A stretch of DNA of 37,291 bases from Verrucomicrobiota bacterium (GCA_023443455.1 JAEZUE010000092.1:1-37291), one strand, 5' to 3'; numbered from the stretch's first letter, positions 8,752-18,849 are shown. Made by a program: numbers and translations. Notes: generated by a model from the letters alone, not told the origin.

Positions 8752-8918
8752 AGCGATCGCACAGTCGCCGCGTGGGTCGGCGTGATGGCGCGCGCTCCTT
8801 GGGCGCGTGGGAGCACGCCGCCTCCTGGCTCACCGTGGGCGTGGGTCCAAGCAGTGTTCTTCGGGTCGCCGGAATTGAATCGTGACGCACGGGAGCCGTA
8901 GGTAGACGGTGGCCATCC

Positions 8919-9233
8919 ATGAAGATCCTCGCCAAATCCCGCACGCTTGCCGCCGACGAGTCGGCGTTCACACCGGAGCTTCTCCGGGCCGAGGCCGAGC
9001 GCGTCTGGGCTCTGCAACTCGAGGGGGCGCTGCGCGAGATCCATTTCACCACCGCAGGCGAGGCGGTGCTGCTGCTCGAGGCGGCCGACGCGGCGGCCGC
9101 GTGCCGGGTGCTGGCGTCGTTGCCGTTGGTGGAGGCGCGGCTCATCGAATTCGAGGTCGACGAGCTGGTGCCGTACACCGGCTTCGCCCGCCTCTTCGCC
9201 GACAATTCTTCGCAACCACCAGCCAAATCTTGA
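8919..9233 (+). CDS. Small muconolactone delta-isomerase-like (dimeric alpha/beta barrel) protein
   Basis: A 104-residue protein beginning MKILAKSRTLAADESAFTP. The pattern of a first beta strand, a helix rich in Glu and Arg (about 19-33), the strand REIHFTT, the strand EAVLLLEA, a helix ending CRVLASLPLVEARLIEFEVDEL and a terminal PYTGFARLF resembles the muconolactone isomerase-like/YciI-type dimeric alpha+beta barrel fold. Such stand-alone proteins are often of unknown function; I see no catabolic partner genes that would support true muconolactone isomerase activity. It lies 167 bases after the phosphorylase and 58 before the dehydrogenase, so it may be co-transcribed with the latter. Confidence 0.6.
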   Translation: MKILAKSRTLAADESAFTPELLRAEAERVWALQLEGALREIHFTTAGEAVLLLEAADAAAACRVLASLPLVEARLIEFEVDELVPYTGFARLFADNSSQPPAKS

Positions 9234-9291
9234 GCGGGCCGGTGGCGGTGCCGTTCGCGAACGGCGGTCACGCACCAAACGTTTTCCAACC

Positions 9292-10113
9292 ATGAAAGTC
9301 TCTGTATTCGGACTCGGGATCATCGGCGGCATCTGGGCCCGCCACTACGAAGCCGCCGGCCAGCTCGCGGCCGCCTGGAACCGCTCGCCCAAACCGGACA
9401 CGCCGAAGTGGCAGGCCGACATCGTCGCCGCCGCGGAGGCCGGGGAGTTGCTCCACATCGTGGTGGCCGATCCGCCCGCCGTGCTGGCGACGATCGAGGC
9501 CATGGCCCCGGCGCTCGGGCCGGGCAAGATCGTGGTGCAGTCGAGCACGATCGACCCGGCCAGCAGCGACCGTTGTCGTGCTGCCGTGGAGTCGAAGGGG
9601 GCGCGCTATGTCGAGGCGCCGTTCACCGGGAGCAAGCCCGCGGCCGAGGAGCGCAAGACGGTGTTCTTCCTCGGGGGCGATGCCGGGGCGCTCGACACTG
9701 TCGAGCCGGTGCTTGCGACCGTATCGGCGATCCGGTTCCGCATCGGCACCAACGCACAGGCCTCCGCGCTCAAGCTGGCAATGAATCTCCAGATCGCCGG
9801 TCTGATGGAGGCGTTGTGCGAGGGGCTCACTTTTGCGCGACGCGCGGGCATCACGGACGACAAGTTCTTCGAGGTGCTCGGGGCCAATGTCGCCAACTCC
9901 GGTCTGGTGAAGCTCAAGGAGCCCAAACTGCGCGCCGCGGATTTCGCCCCCCAGTTTTCGGTGAAGCACATGGGCAAGGACGTGCGCCTCGCCGTCGAGA
10001 CGGCCGGAGCCGAGTCGCTCCCGCAGACCGCGCTGGTGCGCGATCGGCTGCGCTCCGCCGAAGCCCGCGGCTGGGGCGACGAGGATTTCTCCGCGATCCT
10101 CAAGCTGCTCTGA
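9292..10113 (+). CDS. NAD(P)-dependent beta-hydroxyacid dehydrogenase (6PGDH/3-HIBADH superfamily)
   Basis: Soluble oxidoreductase of 273 residues. An N-terminal Rossmann fold begins MKVSVFGLGIIGG (dinucleotide loop at 6-13). The substrate-binding signature is VVQSSTIDP (81-89), the catalytic-loop region is PFTGSKPAAEERK (110-122), the catalytic lysine is Lys161 in ALKLAMN (159-165), and the C-terminal helix carries FSVKHMGKDVRLA (222-234). The GSK-P-AE form of the middle motif resembles the glyoxylate/succinic-semialdehyde reductase branch (GLYR-like) more than classical 3-hydroxyisobutyrate dehydrogenase, so an aldehyde reductase role is a reasonable inference. The start at 9292 puts the Rossmann loop at its normal distance from the N-terminus. 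Several upstream codons are open in frame but are not family-like. Confidence 0.88.
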   Translation: MKVSVFGLGIIGGIWARHYEAAGQLAAAWNRSPKPDTPKWQADIVAAAEAGELLHIVVADPPAVLATIEAMAPALGPGKIVVQSSTIDPASSDRCRAAVESKGARYVEAPFTGSKPAAEERKTVFFLGGDAGALDTVEPVLATVSAIRFRIGTNAQASALKLAMNLQIAGLMEALCEGLTFARRAGITDDKFFEVLGANVANSGLVKLKEPKLRAADFAPQFSVKHMGKDVRLAVETAGAESLPQTALVRDRLRSAEARGWGDEDFSAILKLL

Positions 10114-10254
10114 ACCAACCGGTGCAATTGCCGCCAGCCCACGCTCGGGTTGGCCCGGTCCGACGGCGAACCGGTGGGGTAGTGTGTTGGCACGCGCCTC
10201 GGCGGCGTGTGCCAGCACGCTGGCCTAAGCGGCAATTAGGTCGTCACGTGTAGA
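10114..10254. repeat. Intergenic nested inverted repeats with a 15-bp hairpin
   Basis: Between the dehydrogenase stop and the receiver-domain remnant, GTGTTGGCACGCGCC (10184-10198) pairs with GGCGTGTGCCAGCAC (10204-10218) around the loop TCGGC, with two G-U pairs. It is flanked further out by AATTGCCGC (10126-10134) and GCGGCAATT (10229-10237). There is no T-run, so it is not a standard intrinsic terminator. It may act as a weak terminator or be a REP-like repeat; a genome-wide count would decide. No coding potential is visible here. Confidence 0.55.
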
Positions 10255-10410
10255 ATGCTCCGGTCGTGGCGATACGTGCCGGAGTCTTCGGCCCGTGATG
10301 CCGTCGACGAGGCGGACATGGACGATCACGTCGCCAAGCCGCTGGATCTCGAGGACCTCAAACGGGTGGTGTCGCGCTGGGGCAATGGCACGAAACCGGT
10401 GGCTGATTGA
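10255..10410 (+). pseudogene. Remnant of a response-regulator receiver domain C-terminus
   Basis: A 51-codon open frame ending in TGA at 10410. Its second half, ARDAVDEADMDDHVAKPL followed by DLEDLKRVVSRWG, reads like the last helix-strand-helix of a receiver domain: the 'GMDDHVAKP' block with the conserved lysine (VAKPL) and the alpha-5 'L..L...W' tail, as found at the C-terminus of hybrid kinases. The part with the acidic pocket and phospho-acceptor Asp is absent, and the preceding in-frame stop at 10237-10239 excludes a longer reading. The best explanation is the debris of a deleted two-component gene. It could in principle be a small expressed protein, but no start signal supports that. 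Confidence 0.6.
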
Positions 10411-10438
10411 GCGGCCTTGGTGCGCCACCGATCGCCGC

Positions 10439-10936
10439 TCACGCCGCGAGCAGCAGCTCGGGGACGAGGCGCATCGCCCGGACCCGACGGCCGCCCCGGG
10501 GGCGCGGGAGGGGCTGGCGCACGCTTGGCACGAAGCGCTCCCGAACGATCTCCCCGGCCTCCCTCAACACCGTGAGCAGCAATGGGCGCCAGTCGTGCGT
10601 CTCCGGCTGGTGGGCGGCGAGGAAACCGTTGGCCGCATCGGCCAGCCGGCCGAAAAACTCGAGCTCCGCGCCGCTTCCGCCGGTCAGCCGCGAATCGTTG
10701 CGCAGCTCGAACAGCAGCCAGGAGAGCGGGCGTGCGTGCCGAGTGAGTACGCCCTGTGCGCCCGAGTGGGCCGCTTCGCTGTCGGTGAGACCGAGCGCGT
10801 CGTCGGTGATGAAGACGCCCGCGGACTGCCAGAGCTCGGCGGTGGGCGCGTAGGGCGGCAGGGCGTCGACCGAACTGGCGTCGATCTCGGCGGCGAGGGA
10901 GGAGAGAAGCGAGTGGCGGAAGGCGGCGGAGTTCAT
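10439..10936 (-). CDS. Hypothetical protein, 165 residues
   Basis: I do not recognise a family. The protein starts MNSAAFRHSLLSSLAAEIDA, is predicted soluble and mostly helical, has no signal peptide or membrane segment, and ends with a basic, proline/arginine-rich tail (about 140-158) and the small hydrophobic end LVPELLLAA. A central block, LTRHARPLSWLLFELRND (64-81), and LREAGEIVRERFVPS (123-137) look like amphipathic helices. It stands alone: convergent with the receiver remnant on one side and divergent from the small membrane-protein frame on the other. Base composition and third-position GC match the chromosome, which supports it being a real gene, but nothing in context indicates a role. 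Confidence 0.6.
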   Translation of the reverse strand: MNSAAFRHSLLSSLAAEIDASSVDALPPYAPTAELWQSAGVFITDDALGLTDSEAAHSGAQGVLTRHARPLSWLLFELRNDSRLTGGSGAELEFFGRLADAANGFLAAHQPETHDWRPLLLTVLREAGEIVRERFVPSVRQPLPRPRGGRRVRAMRLVPELLLAA

Positions 10937-11132
10937 GCGCGCACTCTAGTGGCCGGGGTCGGACATTTGGTGGCGTACCGTGTCCGCCCCCGCGCTTATT
11001 TTTGGGAGTCTTTCTCCGGCGCATCTGCCTCCCGGGTGCGGGGTGGGGAATCGACCCCACGAAGTTTTTTTCAAGCGTTTCGCCGGTCGTCCGATCAATG
11101 GAGCAACAAGCCAACACCCTATTGCTCCTGCC
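10937..11132. other. Intergenic region, divergent promoters expected
   Basis: The region lies between the hypothetical minus-strand gene and the small plus-strand frame at 11133. It is less GC-rich around 11060-11130, with the T-run in GAAGTTTTTTTCAAGC, and probably contains promoters. I found no convincing conserved box or repeat. Confidence 0.3.
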
Positions 11133-11303
11133 ATGACCCTCTTCTTCACCGCCGTCGCCGCCATCCACATTTTCGGGCTTTTCGCGCTGTTGGTTGCGCT
11201 CCGTCGCACGCCGATCGCCGTCGAGGCGGACCATGGCTTCCGGGTGATCGCCGATCCGGAGGAGACTCGCGAGATCGTCGCGGGTCGCGTTCGTACGGCC
11301 TGA
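11133..11303 (+). CDS. Possible small single-pass membrane protein, 56 residues
   Basis: The frame from ATG at 11133 encodes MTLFFTAVAAIHIFGLFALL and then a short basic stretch (ALRRTP) followed by a polar tail of about 30 residues. The first 22 residues form a plausible membrane helix with the positive flank on the cytoplasmic side. A strong intrinsic terminator begins 35 bases after its stop, which implies that a transcript ends there and supports expression. No homologue is recognised and no good Shine-Dalgarno is visible, so this is a tentative gene; the transcript might instead be a non-coding RNA. Confidence 0.4.
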   Translation: MTLFFTAVAAIHIFGLFALLVALRRTPIAVEADHGFRVIADPEETREIVAGRVRTA

Positions 11304-11337
11304 CCAATTTTTGCAGGGGACTGTGTTTAAGGGTACC

Positions 11338-11372
11338 GCTCCCGGTCCGCGAGGCCGGGAGCTTTTTTGTTT
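11338..11372 (+). terminator. Rho-independent terminator upstream of the rRNA methyltransferase gene
   Basis: GCTCCCGG (11338-11345) pairs perfectly with CCGGGAGC (11355-11362) around a nine-base loop and is followed by TTTTTTGTTT. It is directional for the plus strand. It lies before, not after, the methyltransferase gene at 11406, so it ends a short upstream transcript, probably that of the small frame at 11133. Confidence 0.85.
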
Positions 11373-11405
11373 ACCCGCGACGAGCGGACCGGCGACAGTC
11401 GCGCG

Positions 11406-12587
11406 ATGACCACACCGACCATCCGCCTCAAGCACAACGCCGCCGCCCGCGCCCTGGGCGGGCACCCCTGGGTTTTCGGCAACGAGGTGGAGGCGCTGCT
11501 CCCGGCCGAGTTCGACGGCGGCACCGTGGAGTGTCGCGATGCCAAGGGCCGGCTGCTCGGTAGCGGCATCTACAACAGCCGCTCGCAGATCGCCTGGCGC
11601 CGTTTCAGTCGGGAACACGTCGAGTTCGACGCCGCCTTTGTCCGCCGTGCACTCGAGCAGGCGGTGGCGCGGCGCCAATTGGTCTCGCCGGTCGCGAAGG
11701 GCGGCGAGGCCGCGCGCCGGCTGGTCTGGAGCGAGTCCGACGACCTGCCGGGCCTGGTCGTCGACCAGTTCGGCGATGTATTGGTCGTTCAATCGCAGAC
11801 GCTCGCGATGGAGCGTCGGCTCGACGACGTGCTCGCCGGGTTGCAGGCCCTGCTTTCGCCCGCCGAGATCATCGTGCGCAACGACGCGACGATCCGCCGC
11901 CTGGAGGGTCTGCCGTCGGAGGTGCGCACGCTCTCCGGCAAACCCTACGAGCCGCGCTGGGTGCAGATCGGCGGGCTCGACTACTGGCTCGACCTGCAGG
12001 GCGGACAGAAGACCGGTTTCTACCTCGACCAGACCCGCGAACACGCGAAGGTCGCGCGCTTCGCCAAGGATGCCCGGGTGCTCGACTGCTTCTGCAACCA
12101 GGGCAGCTTCGCGCTCCACGCCGCCAAGGCCGGAGCGACCCGCGTGCTCGGTCTCGACAGCTCGGAGGAGGCGATCGCCCTGGCCGGGAAAAATGCCGCG
12201 CGCAACGGCGTGGGCGCGGTCGAGTTCTCGGTCGTCAACGTCTTCGACTACCTGGCCGCCAAGGACGAGTCGCTGTGGGATGTGATCGTGCTCGACCCGC
12301 CGCCCTTCGCCCGCTCGAAGAGCGCGCTCAAGAATGCACTTCGCGGATACAAGGAGATCAACCTGCGCGCGATGAAGCGCCTCGCGCCGGGCGGCATCCT
12401 CGCCACCTACAGCTGCTCGCACCATGTGACCGCCGAGGTGTTCCGCGATGTCATCGCCGACGCCGCGCACGACGCGAAACGCAAGGTGCAGGTGCTCGAG
12501 TTCTGCCACCAGCCGCCGGACCATCCCGTGCTCGTGACGATGCCGGAGAGCGAATACCTGCGCGGCTACATCCTCCGGGTGGAGTGA
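11406..12587 (+). CDS. rlmI: Class I rRNA (cytosine-C5) methyltransferase, RlmI family
   Basis: Cytoplasmic SAM-dependent RNA methyltransferase of 393 residues; E. coli RlmI makes m5C1962 in 23S rRNA. It has an N-terminal PUA domain (about 5-75, GGHPWVFGNEVE), the central domain ending in GGQKTGFYLDQTREHAK (199-215), and a Rossmann methyltransferase domain with VLDCFCNQGSFALHAAKAG (225-243), the acidic LGLDSS at 248-253 and IVLDPPPFARSKSAL (294-308). The catalytic cysteine is Cys337 in YSCSHHV, the position used by this family. Length is normal. ATG at 11406 was chosen over an in-frame ATG 13 codons upstream, which would overlap the terminator T-run. The gene is convergent with the U32 gene, with only 36 bases between the stops. 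The symbol is by family; the exact target base was not verified. Confidence 0.88.
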   Translation: MTTPTIRLKHNAAARALGGHPWVFGNEVEALLPAEFDGGTVECRDAKGRLLGSGIYNSRSQIAWRRFSREHVEFDAAFVRRALEQAVARRQLVSPVAKGGEAARRLVWSESDDLPGLVVDQFGDVLVVQSQTLAMERRLDDVLAGLQALLSPAEIIVRNDATIRRLEGLPSEVRTLSGKPYEPRWVQIGGLDYWLDLQGGQKTGFYLDQTREHAKVARFAKDARVLDCFCNQGSFALHAAKAGATRVLGLDSSEEAIALAGKNAARNGVGAVEFSVVNVFDYLAAKDESLWDVIVLDPPPFARSKSALKNALRGYKEINLRAMKRLAPGGILATYSCSHHVTAEVFRDVIADAAHDAKRKVQVLEFCHQPPDHPVLVTMPESEYLRGYILRVE

Positions 12588-12623
12588 TCGCGACGTTTCC
12601 GCCGCAGGCCCGCCGGTGCCGGG

Positions 12624-15416
<2,793 letters not shown>

Positions 15417-15535
15417 CGCGAGGAGGCGGAAGCTAGGTCGCGTCGCCGCGCCCGCAACGGCCAAGTGCGGGAGGATGTGCCGCGCGCGCGCGGGCTGCGC
15501 CCGAAGGGCATCACTCCGGAGCCTGAGGGCACAAA

Positions 15536-15585
15536 CTGAAGACACCGATTCGTGTCCCGATCGGGACAAAAATCGGTGTCTTCGG
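15536..15585. repeat. 50-bp imperfect palindrome with core TGTCCCGATCGGGACA
   Basis: Centred between 15560 and 15561. The inner 16 bases are a perfect palindrome. After two unpaired positions on each side, a further 13-base perfect arm follows (GAAGACACCGATT / AATCGGTGTCTTC), plus a C-G pair one T-G step outside it. It lies in the thiS-U32 gap, 22 bases beyond the thiS stop. It could fold in RNA as a strong hairpin between the two genes, but lacks a U-run on the minus strand. Its core matches that of the palindrome at 15845. Confidence 0.85.
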
Positions 15586-15606
15586 CAGGGGGGGAGCGCG
15601 GGCCGT

Positions 15607-15819
15607 TCAGCCGCCTGCGACGATGCGCACGATCTCGAGGCGGTCGCCGTTTTGCAGAAGAGTGCGGTCGGGCTCGGCGGGGGTGAGCGCGTTGCCGTTG
15701 TGCTCGACCACGGCCAGGCCGGGTTTGAAACCGCGCTCGCGCAGAAAGTCGCCGATCGTCTGGCCGGCGGTGACGGTGTACGGGGTGCCGTTGGCGGTGA
15801 AGGTGACCTGGAGCGACAT
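15607..15819 (-). CDS. thiS: Sulfur carrier protein ThiS
   Basis: Ubiquitin-like sulfur carrier of thiazole synthesis, 70 residues. It starts MSLQVTFTANGTPYTVTAG, contains the typical VVEHNGNALTPAE segment and ends RLEIVRIVAGG. The C-terminal Gly-Gly is the site of adenylation and thiocarboxylation, and delivers sulfur to ThiG. The adenylating enzyme ThiF is not encoded in the window. The gene is third in thiG-thiH-thiS; 72 bases containing a 40-bp perfect palindrome separate it from thiH. Length and ending are normal for the family. Confidence 0.93.
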   Translation of the reverse strand: MSLQVTFTANGTPYTVTAGQTIGDFLRERGFKPGLAVVEHNGNALTPAEPDRTLLQNGDRLEIVRIVAGG

Positions 15820-15844
15820 GGGACGAAAGAGGGCGGAAAACGGA

Positions 15845-15884
15845 CCGACGAAATTCTGTTCCGATCGGAACAGAATTTCGTCGG
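15845..15884. repeat. 40-bp perfect palindrome with core TGTTCCGATCGGAACA
   Basis: CCGACGAAATTCTGTTCCGA is followed immediately by its exact reverse complement, giving 20-base arms and no spacer. It lies between thiH (stop at 15892) and thiS (start at 15819). As RNA it would form a long hairpin just upstream of the thiS start region. The 16-base core differs from that at 15553-15568 by one symmetric pair (T/A here, C/G there). Confidence 0.95.
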
Positions 15885-15891
15885 AGGCGGG

Positions 15892-17037
15892 CTAGGGGGC
15901 GACGACGAGGGAGCGGTCGAAGTCCTTCCACACGGGTTCGTAGCCGCGGCGGCGGATGGCTTCGGCGACGACCTCGGGGGGGCGTTCGTCGGCGATGTGG
16001 AACTGCTCGCCGGCCTGGTCGCCGGGTGTCCAGTTCTCGTCGAAGGAGCTGTAGCCGCCGGGTTCGGTGCTCGCGCCGGCGCTCATCGCGGTGATGCCGA
16101 TCGACAGGAGGCCGTCGCGCAGCCGGGGCGCTTCGCGGGTGGAGAGCACGAGCCCGACCTGCGGCAGCAGCAGGCGGAAGGCGCAGACGAGCAGGGCGAG
16201 CTGGCGGTCGGTCATCGGGTTGACCGGCTGGAAATCGCCCGCGGCGGGGCGCAGCCGTGGGAGCGAAATGGTGACGTAGGATTTCCAGCAGTGCTTGCGC
16301 AGGTGGAGCGCATGGGCGGCGACGGCGAGCGCCTCGAAACGCCAGTCGTGCAACCCGAAGAGCGCGCCGATGCCGAGCCGGCGGAAACCGGCCTCGTAGC
16401 CGCGCTCGACGGTGTCCATCCGCCACTCGAAGTGGCGCTTGGGGCCGGCGGTGTGCATCTCGGTGTAGGTCGGCTTGTGGTAGGTCTCCTGGTACACCAC
16501 GAGGCCTTCGCAGCCGGCCGCGACCATCGGCAGGTAGTCGGCGGTCTCCAGCGGGCCGAGCTCGAGCGAGACGCTGGGGAAATGGCCGAGCAGGCGCTGG
16601 ATGCACTCGGTGACGTAGCCGTTGGAGACGAACTTCGGGTGTTCGCCGGCGACGAGCAGCAGCGAGCGGAAACCGCGGCCGGCGAGCATGGCGCCCTCGC
16701 GCTGGACCTGCTCGAGGGGCAGGGTGATGCGCGGGATCGGGTTGTTGCGCGAGAAACCGCAGTACTTGCAGATGTTGACGCACTCGTTGCTCAGGTAGAG
16801 CGGGGCGAACATCCGGATGACCTTGCCGAAATTGCGCTGGGTGAGCTGCTGCGAATGGCCGGCTAGCGTCTCCAGGTGCGCCTCGGCGGCGGGCGAGATC
16901 AACGCGGCGAAATCGGCGAGCGAAAGGGCGCGGCCGCGACGCAGGATCGGGCCGAGCTGGGCATCGCCGGCGGCCATGGTCGCGGCCTCGAGTTCGGCGA
17001 GGGGAAGCGTCGGGAAGACCTGGGAGAAGGTGGGCAT
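15892..17037 (-). CDS. thiH: 2-iminoacetate synthase ThiH (radical SAM)
   Basis: Radical SAM tyrosine lyase of 381 residues that cleaves tyrosine to dehydroglycine (2-iminoacetate) and p-cresol for the thiazole ring of thiamine. The [4Fe-4S]-binding motif is Cys86-x3-Cys90-x2-Cys93 in LSNECVNICKYCGFSR. Other family blocks are LLLVAGEHPKFVS, VYQETYHKPTYTEMHTAGPK (about 179-198), and SAGASTEPGGYSSFD in the C-terminal ThiC-associated domain. Use of ThiH, not the oxygen-dependent ThiO, points to a pathway able to run without oxygen. It follows thiG by 37 bases, so the two are co-transcribed. Length is normal. Confidence 0.95.
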   Translation of the reverse strand: MPTFSQVFPTLPLAELEAATMAAGDAQLGPILRRGRALSLADFAALISPAAEAHLETLAGHSQQLTQRNFGKVIRMFAPLYLSNECVNICKYCGFSRNNPIPRITLPLEQVQREGAMLAGRGFRSLLLVAGEHPKFVSNGYVTECIQRLLGHFPSVSLELGPLETADYLPMVAAGCEGLVVYQETYHKPTYTEMHTAGPKRHFEWRMDTVERGYEAGFRRLGIGALFGLHDWRFEALAVAAHALHLRKHCWKSYVTISLPRLRPAAGDFQPVNPMTDRQLALLVCAFRLLLPQVGLVLSTREAPRLRDGLLSIGITAMSAGASTEPGGYSSFDENWTPGDQAGEQFHIADERPPEVVAEAIRRRGYEPVWKDFDRSLVVAP

Positions 17038-17074
17038 CGTGGCGGGAAGACGGCAGGGAGCGGCGGAAACGGTT

Positions 17075-17884
17075 TCAGCCGAGGAAGGTGGTGAGCGGGC
17101 TGGTGGCGGCGGCGCGCGCCTGGTGGCGGCCGAGGCCGATCTCGTAGGCGACGCGGCCGGCGGCGGTGGCGGCCGCGAAGGCGCGGGCCATGCCGACCGG
17201 ATCGGGGGCGATGGCGATGGCGGTGTTCACGAGCACGGCGTCGGCGCCGAGCTCCATGGCGGCGGCGGCGTGCGAGGGGGCGCCGATGCCGGCATCGATC
17301 ACGACCGGCACGCGGGCCTGCTCGATGATGATCTCGAGCTGGGCCCGTGTATCGAGGCCGCGGTGGCTCCCGATCGGCGAGCCCAGCGGCATGACGGTGG
17401 CGCAGCCGACATCCTGCAGGCGCAGGGCGAGCACCGGGTCGGCGTTGATGTAGGGCAGCACGGTGAAACCGTCCTTCACGAGGATCTCGGCGGCCTTGAG
17501 CGTTTCGATCGGGTCGGGGAGCAGGTAGTTGGGATCGGGATGGATCTCGAGTTTCACCCAGGAGGGCAGGCCGGCGGCGCGGGCGAGGCGGGCGATGCGC
17601 ACGGCCTCCTCGGCGTTGAGGGCTCCGGCGGTGTTGGGGAGCACGAGGTAGCGGCTCGGCTCGAGGAAATCGAGGATGTTGGCGTATTCGTCGCCGGAGC
17701 CCGAGAGGTCGGCGCGTTTGAGGGCGACGGTGACCATCTCGCTGCCGCTGGCCGCGAGGGCGTCGCGCATCGCTTCGGGTTGCGGAAACTTGCCGGTGCC
17801 GACGAAGAGGCGGGAGCCGAAGGTGCGTCCGGCGATCGTGAGCGGAGAATGTTCGAGGGTGGTGGTGGTCGCAGTGGTCGCCAT
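17075..17884 (-). CDS. thiG: Thiazole synthase ThiG
   Basis: TIM-barrel thiazole synthase, 269 residues. It joins deoxyxylulose 5-phosphate, dehydroglycine from ThiH and sulfur from ThiS-COSH into the thiazole phosphate of thiamine. The family start FGSRLFVGTGKFP (22-34) is preceded by a Thr-rich leader. The Schiff-base lysine is Lys111 in SWVKLEIHPDPNYLLPDP. Phosphate-site motifs are GCATVMPLGSPIGS and PVVIDAGIGAPSHAAAAMELGADAVL, split over the barrel's last strands. It is the first gene of the thi operon. Only 82 bases separate it from the divergent membrane-protein gene, too little for a normal THI-box riboswitch; I see no such element. Confidence 0.95.
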   Translation of the reverse strand: MATTATTTTLEHSPLTIAGRTFGSRLFVGTGKFPQPEAMRDALAASGSEMVTVALKRADLSGSGDEYANILDFLEPSRYLVLPNTAGALNAEEAVRIARLARAAGLPSWVKLEIHPDPNYLLPDPIETLKAAEILVKDGFTVLPYINADPVLALRLQDVGCATVMPLGSPIGSHRGLDTRAQLEIIIEQARVPVVIDAGIGAPSHAAAAMELGADAVLVNTAIAIAPDPVGMARAFAAATAAGRVAYEIGLGRHQARAAATSPLTTFLG

Positions 17885-17966
17885 GGGTCGGCGGTGAATG
17901 ATGGGCCGTGTGCGGACGGTGCAATTCCTATTTGCGACGGTCGGCGGAGCCGGGAGGATGGCGGCG

Positions 17967-18665
17967 ATGAACGCCGGCGACTATTTTGCCCTGCTTCTGA
18001 TGGGGCTTCTCGGCACCGGGCACTGCCTCGGCATGTGCGGTCCCTTCGCCGTGGCGGCGGCGAGCGGGCCCGGCGGTGTGCCCGGAATTGTGGCACGCAA
18101 TCTCGCCTACCAGGCGGGCAAGACGATCACGTACGTGTTTCTCGCGGTGCTCTTCAACCTCGTCGGCGGGTGGCTCGCCGGGAGCGGGGCGCTGCCGTGG
18201 CTGCAGAACGCGATGAGCGTCGCGGTCGGGCTGGGCATGATCGCGCTCGGGGTCGCGTATGCGTTGGAGGTGCGGTTGTCGCCCGGCGCGCTGCGGCGGC
18301 TGGAGGGGGCGCGCTGGTGCGGTGCGCTCAGCGCGGTGTTGCGGGCGCCGACCTGGTGGCGGAGCCTGCTGATCGGTTGGCTCAACGGTTTTCTGCCCTG
18401 CGGGCTGTCGCTGATGGCGCTGGTCTACGCGGCGGGTTTCGGCTCGGTGCTCGGTGCGGCGGCCGGGGCGGCACTCTTCGGTGCGGCCACGATCCCGGGG
18501 CTGTTGCTCGCGGCGATCCTGGGGGTGCAGGTGCTCGCGCGGGGGCGACGGTGGCTGTTGCGTCTGGCCGGGGCGACGCTCGTGGCCATGGGGGCGATCA
18601 CGATCGTGCGCGGCGTGCCGTCGATCCACGAGTGGTTCCACGCGCACACGGTGATCCCGTGGTGA
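17967..18665 (+). CDS. Sulfite exporter TauE/SafE- or DsbD_2-like membrane protein
   Basis: Integral membrane protein of 232 residues with about six hydrophobic segments. Two inverted-half hallmarks are visible: LLGTGHCLGMCGPFAVAAAS (18-37) in the first half and IGWLNGFLPCGLSLMALVYA in the second, each with a Cys-Gly or Pro-Cys-Gly in a helix. This matches the DsbD_2/UreH-like transmembrane family, often annotated as sulfite exporter TauE/SafE and frequently linked to copper supply or cytochrome maturation. Here there are no oxidase genes nearby to support a specific role. ATG at 17967 has GGGAGG at 17951-17956 at good spacing, better than the ATGs at 17898 or 17958. Confidence 0.75.
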   Translation: MNAGDYFALLLMGLLGTGHCLGMCGPFAVAAASGPGGVPGIVARNLAYQAGKTITYVFLAVLFNLVGGWLAGSGALPWLQNAMSVAVGLGMIALGVAYALEVRLSPGALRRLEGARWCGALSAVLRAPTWWRSLLIGWLNGFLPCGLSLMALVYAAGFGSVLGAAAGAALFGAATIPGLLLAAILGVQVLARGRRWLLRLAGATLVAMGAITIVRGVPSIHEWFHAHTVIPW

Positions 18666-18833
18666 GTCGACTGTCCCTTCTCGTCGTGGCTGGAGCCGAG
18701 ATGGCCGAATACGGTGGAACAAGACCGCCAGTCCCCGGAGCGCGCTCCGCTTCGCCTGGTCGGAGGGTGGAAGCCGGAGTGCGCCTCCGATTCGCCCCGG
18801 TGTACCGAGCGGATCGGGAGCAGGTCGGCGGAC

Positions 18834-18849
18834 TACGACTAAAGTCGTA
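18834..18849. promoter_or_regulatory. Palindromic site TACGACTAAAGTCGTA upstream of the sensor kinase gene
   Basis: Seven-base perfect arms TACGACT / AGTCGTA around AA, followed by TTTTGCGCT. It lies 61 bases before the kinase ATG at 18911 in an otherwise GC-rich gap of 245 bases. Size and symmetry suit a dimeric NarL/LuxR-type regulator, and such a regulator is encoded directly downstream at 22000. Autoregulation is an inference. Confidence 0.5.

Noticed and set aside
17885..17966. TPP (THI-box) riboswitch before thiG
   Set aside because: The gap is too short, and neither the CUGAGA nor the ACCUG-type conserved segment was seen there.
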